The position numbers and the translations under genes were made by a program. From Heligmosomoides polygyrus polygyrus (taxonomy: Eukaryota; Nematoda; Chromadorea; Rhabditida; Heligmosomidae), in contig OX377206.1 in assembly GCA_947396885.1 (NCBI GenBank), positions 5,036,658 through 5,100,657 on the forward strand: 64,000 bases of DNA, given 5' to 3'. Positions 53,977-63,021 of the stretch are shown here, piece after piece (the stretch's first letter is position 1; each line of letters begins with the position of its first letter). Under the pieces are notes generated by a model. The model ran no database searches. It was not told the DNA's origin and saw nothing but the letters and a program-made list of their open reading frames with translations.

Positions 53977-56900
53977 TTAACGACGGAAGAGATAGGAGAA
54001 CATGTTCACGTCGACATCACCGGTTTTTGAAACGATCCCGGCTCTGATCCACTTCTCATAGTCAGTGAAGACGTGCAGATGAGGAGCGAAGAACTCCTGA
54101 ACGTCCAACGTACGTAGCTCTTCTCTGGAAATGTGCTCGATAATTATGTAAACGAGTGCAAGATTTAGGGATTTATATCATACATATTACCATATACTGC
54201 CACCTTTGTCATGGTTTCCTCAGGAAGAGCATCTTAACTAGGTTGATTGGGGCAAGTTAGAAGAAAATCGAAAAATGAACGTCATCTACAAAATCAATAA
54301 ATTGACCAATATCGATTGATGGCAATCGATACTTCAAAACGAACTTAAGATTCGTGTTCAGCGACCTCTATTTCCCCAGGGCTGAAGTTTCGAACCGTTT
54401 GAACGACATTTACATAAAATCGATAATTTGATTTATATCAATTGATGGCGCTCGATACTTCAAAAACGAACTTCAGATTCGTGTTCAGCAGCTTCGACTA
54501 CCCTCAGGGCTAAAGTGTCGAGCCTCTTGAGTGACATCCACAGAAAATCGATAATTTGATCAATATAGAGTGATGTCGATCGATACTTCAAAACGAACTT
54601 CAGATTCGTGTTCATCGACCTCGACTACCCCCAGGGCTGAAATTTGGGGCCGCTGTTGATCACCATGTCGACTGATAAAATATTCTGCTGCTAGGGCGCG
54701 TGTAGCGTAGTAGGGAAAGATGTTGGCTGTCGCGTACACCCGATATCAGGTTCATGGTTCGGATTTCCCGCCCAGGCCAACCAAGCCATCCGTCCCTCCT
54801 GGGTCGGTGAATTGGTTCCAGACTTGTCTGAGAAGGATAAATCGCTGATATGCTAATCGGGCATTCAGACTACTTCCCCGACACCCCGTAGAAGTAGAAT
54901 GCGTGGCGCATACCAAAAAGGATTGAGCAGCGCCGTCCTTCATTCCTTATCCTATATAAAAAATTACAAAAAAGAGATTGGTAACGTCACCTTGTGAACC
55001 ACCTGATGTCGATTATCTCACCAGATCTGACAATGCTTCGGTCATGTTCACGATATTTCATTAGGCACACGAAAAACAGTCCGGATACGCAGCCGTACTC
55101 CACTCTGTTTTGGTGACTGAAAACTGTGCGCATTACACAACGAATATCGTTCGGCTACTAAAGTCATATGATTTTAAATAAAATGCGGTACAAAGGACAA
55201 ATAGAAAGCAAATTTTTGGTTTTTGTAAAAGCAGTCGCTTATCTAATAAGGCAAAACAAATTCGAAGCATCCGAATGAGCAATGACAGTTTGCTTGGGGT
55301 AAGGAACGGCCTTCGGTCACTGCTGCTGATCCCTGAGCCCTAGTTTATACTTGCGCCGCCACGCGGCGTGGCAACACGATCGCCACAGACATCGATTTTT
55401 CGCGCCACCCGATCGATATCTATTCCGACCATGGTGCCGCGCTGCGCAGCGGCTCAAGTGTAAACTAGGGCTGAAGCGTAAAAAACGCGGTGACTGCAAA
55501 CTCGTTCTCATTAACTCTAGTGGAGCTAGACTCTTTAATCTCAGTAGTTAGGTACCCGATCTTCCTGATGTTCATCTGAAGGCTGAATATCAGCAGGCAT
55601 CAAACCTGCCCTATCGCCCGAGTTCAAGTCTACAGAAGGTGGCGAAACAGCGGAGTTAGAGTATATCCTGGAGCGAAAGTGACAACTGAATTCGCTGCAT
55701 ATTTTCTGTAAGTGATATTTTTCTTGGGCGCGTGTAGCGCAGTCGGAGGAGGTGCTGGCTTTCGCGTGTACCCGATACCAGCTTCCTGGTTCGGATTTCC
55801 CGCCCTAGCCACCCAAGCTTTCCATCCTTCCGGGGTCAGTGAAAGCACCAGACCTGTCGGGGGAGGATAAAGCGCTAACTTGTTCATCGGTTGGTCACCG
55901 CAAATTGACCTTATCCGCAATCAGATCGCCTCCAGGACATCCCGTAGAACTATGTAGAATGCGTGGCGCATCCCAAAGGTGATTGTGCAACGCCACCTTT
56001 TGTCCTTTGTCTTTTGATACTTTTCTTGTGCTTGTATTTCTTAATTTAAACGCGTTTTAACAACGTTAAACAAACGTCACATAATTTTTAAGCTTCATCT
56101 TCAAGAAAAGCGTCAGTGTGAAAATGATCACCGGCTCAGTGTACCTCAACAGGGCCGTGTCCAAAGTAATTAGGTGGTTCGTTGTGCTTAGTTATGAAGG
56201 TGATCGACGCGTCGAATTGCGAAAAAGAAGCAGAATCGCAAACCCTACAAATGCGAATCTACTAACGCTAGAGAAGCTTCTGACAGGCAACAGTAAGCAT
56301 TTATTTATTTATTTATTTATTTATTACGACTATTTAAGCCAATCGTGTGACAACTCATGGAACATGATTCAATAAGCAATCACACATGAAAACGTATTAG
56401 GTTGATCGAAAAACATTGCAACACTTTACGCTACTGCCTGCTAAATTTGTTAAAGCTCTTACAGTATTGATCTTGTGTGGTGACGTCACAGTACATTCTC
56501 GAAGCTTCCTCAAGCATACTACGTAAGGCCTCGTCGAGTGCGAATACAGCAACAATGTCAACATTAACCAGCAGCATCTCACGACCTATCGTCTACCACG
56601 AATTTCTGCTAGGCCATTCCGCAAGGACTGCAGCCTCCAACATCTGCGCTGCATTCAAGGAGGAAGTCATTCACTATTCCACAGTGGCCCGTTGGTATCA
56701 TCGCTTCAAGGCTGGAGGCATCTCTCTCGAAGGTCAACCAATGTTCCGGACGCCCCTCTGTCGCGGAAGAAGACAGCTTGCGCGAAGCCTTCAAGCTGAA
56801 GCCAAATTCAACCACTAGCTAATTGGCGGTGACACTTGGATGAACGCAAAGCACCGTCGTGAAGCAGCTAGAGATCCTTGGGTACTGGAAAGTTTTGTCG

Positions 56901-59900
56901 TCTTGGATACCACATGAGCTGCGGGACTTTGACAAGGCTTGCCGAATCAGTGTTGCTGAGTCGCTGCTTCTTCGCCCACACAGAAAGGACATTCTCAAGG
57001 ACATTGTTATTGGTGATGAAACCGGAGTTCTTTATGTTAACCACACCCGCAGGAGCCAGTGGCTCCCATGCGGAGAACCGGCTCCAAGACAACCGGAACG
57101 TGGACACCTCGAAAAGAAGGTTCTTCTGTATTGCTGGTGGAACTCAGAAGGCATGCCTCACAGGAAGTTGCTGGATAGTGAAACCACAGTCACAGCATCT
57201 GTTTACGCTACCCTGCTCCAGAGCTTGGCCAACGCCATGCGCCAAAAGCGTCCAGAACGGGCAGTGTCTACGTGCTGTACGACAACGCGCGTCCTCATGT
57301 CGCAAAAGTGAGTCGCGAGAAAATCCAGGAGTTAGGCTGGGAAGTTCTGCCCCACCCACCGTACTTTCCAGACCTCGCTCCTTTTGAATACCACCTGTTC
57401 AGAGCTCTGAAGCAGCACCTTCGTGGTGGAGAATTCGATGATCGACGCCAACTGGAAATGGAGGTTTCTGTATGCTTTTCCTCACAGCCCTCGATATTCT
57501 GGCGGAAATGAATTGAAAGGCTGGCTCAAAGATGGGGCAGTACCTTAGACTTGTATATGAAATATACCGTGGACAGAGCTTATGCATATTGTATTAAATT
57601 GTATTTTATTTTATTGTAATGTATTGTATTCTAATACTGTTGTGTAGTGTTGCAAGACTTTCGATCAACCCTATAGAAACAATTAACATATAATTAGAAC
57701 TTCAGCAGAGCCTTCTTAGCAGCTCATCTGAATGGTTCAAAGTTCTCCGGAGTGTTACTTTTGAACGCCAGGTATGCAGATTCGCCCCTAACAGTAAAAA
57801 GGTGAGCCCTAGCCCTTGATTTCTGTTTGGAGTACCAAATTTTATAGCAAGTTCCTCTGGTCCTGGAGGCAATGAGCTTGTAAAATCTCGTCGATCTTAT
57901 TCGTACTTGGCCAGACAGAATTTTGAACACCCAGAACACACCTGTCAACCACTTTCGTGAGCACAAAGGACTGAGACCAAGAATACACTTATGTGGTGAG
58001 AACAAGACGGTCCTGCTTTCGACTAAATATAGGCCTCGCAAACGACTTATACACCTGCAGCAACACTGACCTTTTCATAGAACAAAGTCCTTCAAATATC
58101 TGGTAAGTCCTATTAGCGCTGTTTTGCAGATCAACCTATAATGCACTGAAAATTCAGGTTTGTTGTTGTAATGGAAACCTGGACCAACAACCTTATCTAC
58201 CACAGCTATAGACACATAGGCCACCTATCTCATAATTGGGAGGAGAATTGGATTTTCCAAATCTGATAAGTTTCCACGATTCAAATCGGCTTCCTTAAGC
58301 CTCAAGTAGCTGATATCGAGGTTGTAAGCTGTCATAACGATGTTTTGTCGCGATCAAAACTTCTAGCGCCAGGCGGGACTCGAACCCGCACCCCCTCTAA
58401 CCGGGCGGGAATGCTCTACGCCATTACACCACCGGCGCCGTTTGATCGAACGCAACATCCACACCTCGTGGGACTGATCAGCACCCACCCGTATCCGGGA
58501 TGAGCAGGCCGCTGATATCAGCATGGAACCAGTGAAGCTGATGGCCCGCCCGGTCAGAGGGAGGTGCCTGTTCGAGTCTCGCCTGGTGCTAGAAGTTTTG
58601 ATCGCAACTAAACATTGTTATGATATGTTTCCCTTTCTCCGCTGCTAGCGGTAGTCGCCATGAATTATTTGGTGAATTAACATGTACGTCTCCAATGATG
58701 TCGTCAACTGCTGCAGCGGTATACAACACTAAACTAGAAAAATGACTTCGCGGATGAAAAGCTGTTCACTGTGGAACAAGCGTATAAACGCCAAAACGAC
58801 ATAGTTTGGTCAGTAGTGGCCCCGGACCCTTTGCAATCATCCCTCATCGCCAATGGAACACGATTCTGCAGTGGAGGATCACCGTAGGACATGAGGTTTA
58901 CAGATTATTTTATCGGGTAATAAAAAATATAACATAGCACAGCACACGGTATATGTTATGAAAGGACTTCAAAGAAGAGGGCATGGCCTACTTACGATAG
59001 GACGGACTATGAACACTACATATCCCTTCGGATGTCTGGAGCACGGCTGGGTGCAATTACAAACTGAGGCGATTTCTGGCAATTTTTCAAGATTTACGGT
59101 ATACGACATTTCCGATAGTAAAAGGTAGATTGGGCGCGTGTAGCGCAGTCGGAGGAGGCGCGACTGTCGCATGCACCCGATACCAGGTTACTGGTTCGGA
59201 TTTCCCGCCCAGGCCAACCAAGCCTTCCATCCCTCCGGGGTCGGTGAATTGGTACCAGACTTGTCTGGGAAGGATAAAGCGCTGACTTGTTCATCGGCTG
59301 GCCACCGCAAGTCATTGTATGGCCAAATACGCATTCATGTCGCCTCCACGACATCCCGTAGAAGTAGAATGCGCTGGCGCATCCCAGAAGGGATCGAGTA
59401 ACGCCGTCCTTTATCCTTTTTTTATAAAAGGTAGATTGTCGTAAAGGCATAAAGGCATAGGCATTGAGCGAAGTTGAACGGAACAGCTTCTGAAGATTGC
59501 ATGAAAGCAAAGAAAGCGCGGAACCTTCGAGAACCTCGATGAAGATAAGAGAATTCCCACCGAAGTACCTTACGCAGCTTAGACTACACTATTTGGGCAG
59601 AATAGCGGGGTCGAAGGCGTTCTCCAAATCAGGAAAGGTACGGTTTGCTAGAATCTGATTCTCCCGATGTTTCTCACTCAGAAGGCGTGTGACGTCCATG
59701 GCGAAACAAAGGTTAATTCATTCTGGTGCTAGCAAAAATAGCTAGTAATTGTGCTTGGTGAAAACAATACAGTTCACCTAGCCTATACCATGCAAGTGTA
59801 ATAAAGCTCGTGTAATAGATCAAACAAATAACTGAACACCGCGAATAAAGGTACATGTCGCAAAGATGGGCAGCGTTGGGAGGTGGGAGCGCAGCATCGA

Positions 59901-61865
59901 ATCAGGTCGTATCAAACTGGCCTTCCATCCATTGAGGGCTTGTACGATCGATACCCTGATTGGCTGGCGTCTGTTCTGCCGGTGTTCTGCAGCATGGCTA
60001 TGATTGGGTAGCGCACCACCACCTTCCTATGCTGCCCATCTTCGCGACATGAACCCAAACAAACCTCGTATCACACTTGTTCAAGCCGAAATCTATAACT
60101 CACTTGACTCCAATAATCGCTTTTGTTTCTGCAACAACACCCGTTTTTTGCAATACCCTTCTCGCAGCTGTCTCGTCCAGGCTCTCATCTTCAATGGGAG
60201 TGCCGCCAGGAAATTTCCAGCACTTTCTTCTGAAAGGTCAGTTCAGTAGAACTCAAACTAGTTAGTTGTAGGCAAATTAGGGATGCAAGTTGTAGAGGAA
60301 GATCTGTAGATCTGTCTCGGCGAAAGAAGTCACATCATCCTCAGCAGTGGTGGATCCAGCGTTTAACGACCTACAGATTTCCAGGATTCATCGGAATTTT
60401 TTGTTAAATTTCTTGAACCGAATTTGATGCACGTATTTTTCATTAATTGCATTAGCGAGAACGGGGTGGTTCTGCCTTCCAAACTTGTGATATCTATAGC
60501 TGGGGGTTCAGAAATGGGATGCAGTGCAGTCACTGCTTGAATAGAGCAACTGCGTTGGGCTCACGCTTTGAGATAATTTCATTTTCATCTGTTTCAGCTA
60601 GTGCGTAGTAGAGGCAGCAGCGTTTATAGTTGGTGTCCGTTTTGCCAAGATGGAAAAGCCTTCATCTGAGATTGAATTCAAGACCAATGTAACCATCCAC
60701 GACTTCTATTCCGATCTCTTCGATAACCACGTCCACCTGCCACCATGCCATCTTCAGCAGGATGCATACGTCGTCCCATCTGTTCTCTCTTCCGAGATCC
60801 CACCGGCCGTCTCGTCGGTGAAAAAACGTACAGCACCCGTCCCGACAGGACCAGACCCGAACACCTGAAGAACCTCCCGCCAGCGCTCATCAACACCCTG
60901 GCGCGGCTCCTCACACGATACCTGTCGGAGTGCAAGGTTCCATCTCAGTGGAAGACCAGCAAGACCGTCTTGCTGTACAAGAAGGGAGACGTGCATGACA
61001 TTGGCAACTATCGCCCGATCTGCCTGTTGTCCGTAGTCTACAAGCTGTTCACTCGAGTGATCCTGAATAGGATTAGCAGAACGCTGGACGACGGACAGCC
61101 ATGCGAACAAGCAGGATTTCGGAGAGGATTCCGCACGATCGACCACATACACACCATTACGAAGCTCATCGAAGTGTCGCGAGAATACAACCTTCCGCTG
61201 TGCGCTACATTCATTCATATGAAGAAGTTGTTCAACTTCGTCGAAGCTGAAACGGTCGCCATAACCTTGGTCATGTAGGGTGTTCCTACACAGTACATAC
61301 ATCAGAGTACTTCGAGAGCTGTGCAGTGTACCCACGACTCAATGACGTTCGAGGAGAGGGTCTCCGGAGTTCAGAGCTTTGTCGATATTCGAAGATCAGA
61401 GACGCTGTCGCATGAGCCAAGTTGTCGAAAATTAGGTGGGCCGGCCACGTAATGTGTTTTGCGGACACCCGCTCGACAAGAGCCATTATTGATTATGCGA
61501 GATGTTAAGAGAACCCCACATGAAGCTAACCAACGCGTTGGTTGGACTTCTTTAATTCCCTAAACGTACTATGCCCTTTGGGTCCCTCGAGCGAGGAGGA
61601 TCCATGGGAGCATTCTAGCTACATAGCTACGGGGACGAATGAACACGGACAACTTGTGCGGAGCTCGTCCTTGCTTTGTGCCCCTAAACATAGCCGCAGA
61701 CCGGCGGAAGTACTAAAGAAACATACGCCAGGTAAAGGTCTAACAAATGTTGTTTAGTTTACAAAAATAAAACAAGAACTGTACCGGCGCTGCTCCCGCA
61801 CCATCAAAATTCGACCATCGGGATCGACCACCAATCCGCAAACAGCGTAGAAGTTAGAAGGCTTC
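53977..61865 (-). CDS. Nudix gene 3 (partial): NUDT6-like paralogue, exons 3-6
   Basis: Minus-strand exons: 61865-61785, 60229-60104, 55116-54991 and 54124-53977 (TAA), giving 160 visible residues. Lengths 81, 126 and 148 equal those of genes 1 and 2, and all junctions keep phase 2. Donors are GTACAG, GTGAGT and GTGACG; acceptors include TTTCAG, TTTTCAG and TTTCCAG. Exon 3 has [19 protein letters not shown]. Exon 4 has [13 protein letters not shown], and a Nudix box reading R-R-V-L-Q-K-T-G-V, so all three glutamates of REUxEE are lost. Exon 5 has GLFFVCLM and DIRWFT. Exon 6 has FFAPHLHVF and [17 protein letters not shown] and ends in two Arg. Exons 1-2 were not found up to 64000. Introns 3 and 4 are filled with RTE, mariner, CR1, SINE and foldback copies. 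Likely a catalytically dead paralogue. Confidence 0.8.
54290..54650 (-). repeat. ATCGAT satellite, 3 diverged copies
   Basis: Units of about 120 bp with ATCGATACTTCAAAACGAAC, AGATTCGTGTTCAGC and CCCCAGGGCTGA, the complement of the 110-bp unit at 3690-4545. Lies in intron 5 of gene 3. Confidence 0.85.
54694..54957 (+). mobile_element. SINE-A copy 8
   Basis: GGGCGCGTGTAGCGTAGTAG head and GCCGTCCTTCATTCCTT tail; a ~20-base deletion in the middle. Lies in intron 5 of gene 3. Confidence 0.8.
55117..55335. other. Intron 4 of gene 3, left end
   Basis: No gene. AAATAAAATGC and GGACAAA words echo 16340-16365, the same intron of gene 1. Confidence 0.4.
55336..55472. mobile_element. 137-bp hairpin MITE, AGCCCTAG type, copy 2
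   Basis: Ends AGCCCTAGTTTATACTTG and its near complement. The centre read in reverse is TCGATCGGGTGGCGCGA, close to copy 1. Confidence 0.85.
55726..56012 (+). mobile_element. SINE-A copy 9
   Basis: Best A box of the family (TAGCGCAGTCGG) and a B-box-like GGTTCGGATTTCC; tail GCCACCTTTTGTCC. Confidence 0.83.
56299..56326. repeat. TTTA microsatellite, about 7 copies
   Basis: Uninterrupted ATTT/TTTA repeats in intron 4 of gene 3. Confidence 0.9.
56397..57673 (+). mobile_element. Mariner element 3, full length, broken transposase
   Basis: 1277 bp with ends TTAGGTTGATCGAAA and its complement with one swap, flanked by TA (56395-56396 and 57674-57675). Plus-strand transposase: ATG at 56555, HTH region [17 protein letters not shown] and [14 protein letters not shown], stop at 56816-56818. 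A later frame has [12 protein letters not shown] and [11 protein letters not shown] (first Asp). After another frameshift come [12 protein letters not shown] (second Asp) and [14 protein letters not shown], where the third Asp is Glu. At least two frameshifts and the altered triad make it inactive. Lies in intron 4 of Nudix gene 3. Confidence 0.9.
57720..58190 (-). mobile_element. CR1-clade retrotransposon, C-terminal fragment
   Basis: The minus strand reads [14 protein letters not shown], then in shifted frame [12 protein letters not shown], then [26 protein letters not shown] and [15 protein letters not shown]: the thumb and C-terminal tail of a CR1-type reverse transcriptase. It is a different subfamily from the element at 33731, shares the FKIL-G landmark with it, and lies in the opposite orientation. 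Confidence 0.7.
58340..58612. mobile_element. tRNA-like foldback element, copy 2
   Basis: Same structure as 40893-41160: GCGATCAAAACTTCTAGCGC at left and its complement at right, and the identical centre CACACCTCGTGGGACTG and GCTGATATCAGCATGG. The left unit keeps a better A box (read on minus: TGGTGTAATGGCGTAGAGC) than copy 1. Lies in intron 4 of gene 3. Confidence 0.78.
58613..59130. other. Intron 4 of gene 3: no feature supported
   Basis: No repeat shared with the rest of the window was recognised. Confidence 0.4.
59131..59427 (+). mobile_element. SINE-A copy 10, near consensus
   Basis: GGGCGCGTGTAGCGCAGTCG to GCCGTCCTTTATCC then a T-run. Very similar to copies 1 and 7. The flanks share AAAAGGTAGATT on the left and AAAAGGTAGATTGTC on the right, a likely target duplication of about 12 bp (59119-59130 and 59427-59438). 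Confidence 0.88.
59854..60051. mobile_element. ~198-bp inverted-repeat MITE, copy 2
   Basis: CATGTCGCAAAGATGGGCAG and its near complement as ends; related to 43649-43849 in ends and in the internal GATTGG words. Confidence 0.75.
60230..60649. other. Intron 3 of gene 3: no feature supported
   Basis: No gene or known repeat recognised before the RTE fragment. Confidence 0.4.
60650..61560 (+). mobile_element. RTE-clade retrotransposon, copy 3, internally deleted
   Basis: Begins further 5' than copy 1: [20 protein letters not shown] in one frame, then after a shift [20 protein letters not shown] and [20 protein letters not shown] through [10 protein letters not shown]. The next conserved FxDLKKAFDSVE reads [12 protein letters not shown], followed by a stop at 61276-61278. 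The palm and catalytic site are deleted, and the copy resumes near 61345 with KIRDAVA and KIRWAGHVM remnants. Inside intron 3 of Nudix gene 3. Confidence 0.88.
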
Positions 61866-61934
61866 CTAGAGATAAGGCAGTAGAAGCTCGCATTTCTGCC
61901 AACACGCTGAGAATCCTCTAACAGCTAGTATGGG

Positions 61935-62090
61935 CCAATATATTAGATATATTATATAAATATACGTATAATATAGAATATATAATATATATGATATATA
62001 ATATACCCGTACCCTGTCAAGCCTATCGGTGTGCCTTGCATTTGCGCGCTTTGCGCGATGTTGCAGTATCATCATTGTCACATCAGTATT
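61935..62090. repeat. AT-rich palindromic tract and GCGCGC-hairpin repeat copy 3
   Basis: 61940-62005 is almost pure TA-type sequence able to fold on itself. 62030-62090 carries TTGCGCGCTTTGCGCGATG and CATCATTG, a decayed copy of 7160-7205. Confidence 0.6.
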
Positions 62091-62475
62091 GATCGATATT
62101 GGCCTCCCTGTTGAAATTTCTCACCTGATGTGAAGCACTCCGTCGATAATAACACATGCCACCCACCACGATTGGCCGAACCTGGGAGAAAATCGATAAC
62201 ATCGATCGATATTGAATGCCTTCTCTCTCTGTTGTGAAGATCTTCTGTCGACGATCATTGTTAGTTGACTCCCAGCCTGGTCGGTTAAATTTAATAAAAA
62301 TCGATAACATCGATCGATATTGACTGCCTCCCTACCATGAAGGCCTTCCGCTGTTGATCACCTGAATTCCCAGGCACGTTGGAGGCCGTCTTCATCACGT
62401 CTTCTGAATCCCCAAGCACGTTGAGCGACGTGTTCGGCGACGTGTCTTCTGATTCCGCAAGCACGTAGAAAACGC
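62091..62475. repeat. ATCGAT satellite joined to 42-bp minisatellite
   Basis: Three AAAATCGATAACATCGATCG-type units, then, after GCCTTCCGCTGTTGATCACC, two to three 42-bp-type units (CCCAAGCACGTTGAGCGACG, TGTCTTCTGATTCC). The same two repeat classes join through the same linker at 3650-3690 in reverse orientation. Confidence 0.75.
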
Positions 62476-62956
62476 CTGGGTATTTTCCTCTATTTTCGCG
62501 CCCCGTAATTCTCCTTATTTTATGGCTCATCGCCGATCGATAGTTTGGCTCACCGCTCAGCGGATTATTATCGTTAGAACGATATTAGCCAATACTAGCA
62601 CCATAAAAACTAGAGTAGAAAATATAAAATAGCTAATATAATACTTTCTGATCAGCCTAATAATATTCCTAGCCTGATCAGAAAGTCTTCAATCGCTTTG
62701 TGAAGGTTCGAGAACTTTCTATTCTCTATTGGTAGCCATGATCTACTGTGTGGCAATTGTAGATCATTCTCGATGCTTCTCCGCGATAGCTACATATAGC
62801 CAAGTTTCCCTCCATAACTTCAATCAGGACGTCAATTCCAGTAGAGCACCTTCGAGTCATCGTCTCCTATGAATGGCATCGAGGCACAGGTACTATGGCA
62901 ACCTTTCGAAACGTCAACAGCGCATACGGAACACCACTTCCATCAGCACTCGTGAA

Positions 62957-63021
62957 GCGCCGATTCGCTCACTTCAAGGGAGGAGTCACGGACTCCTCCC
63001 TTGAAGTGAGCGAATCGGCGC
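62957..63021. repeat. Perfect 31-bp inverted repeat with 3-base loop
   Basis: GCGCCGATTCGCTCACTTCA starts the left arm (62957-62987); the right arm (62991-63021) is its exact complement; loop ACG. Looks like a fresh snap-back duplication. Confidence 0.92.
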
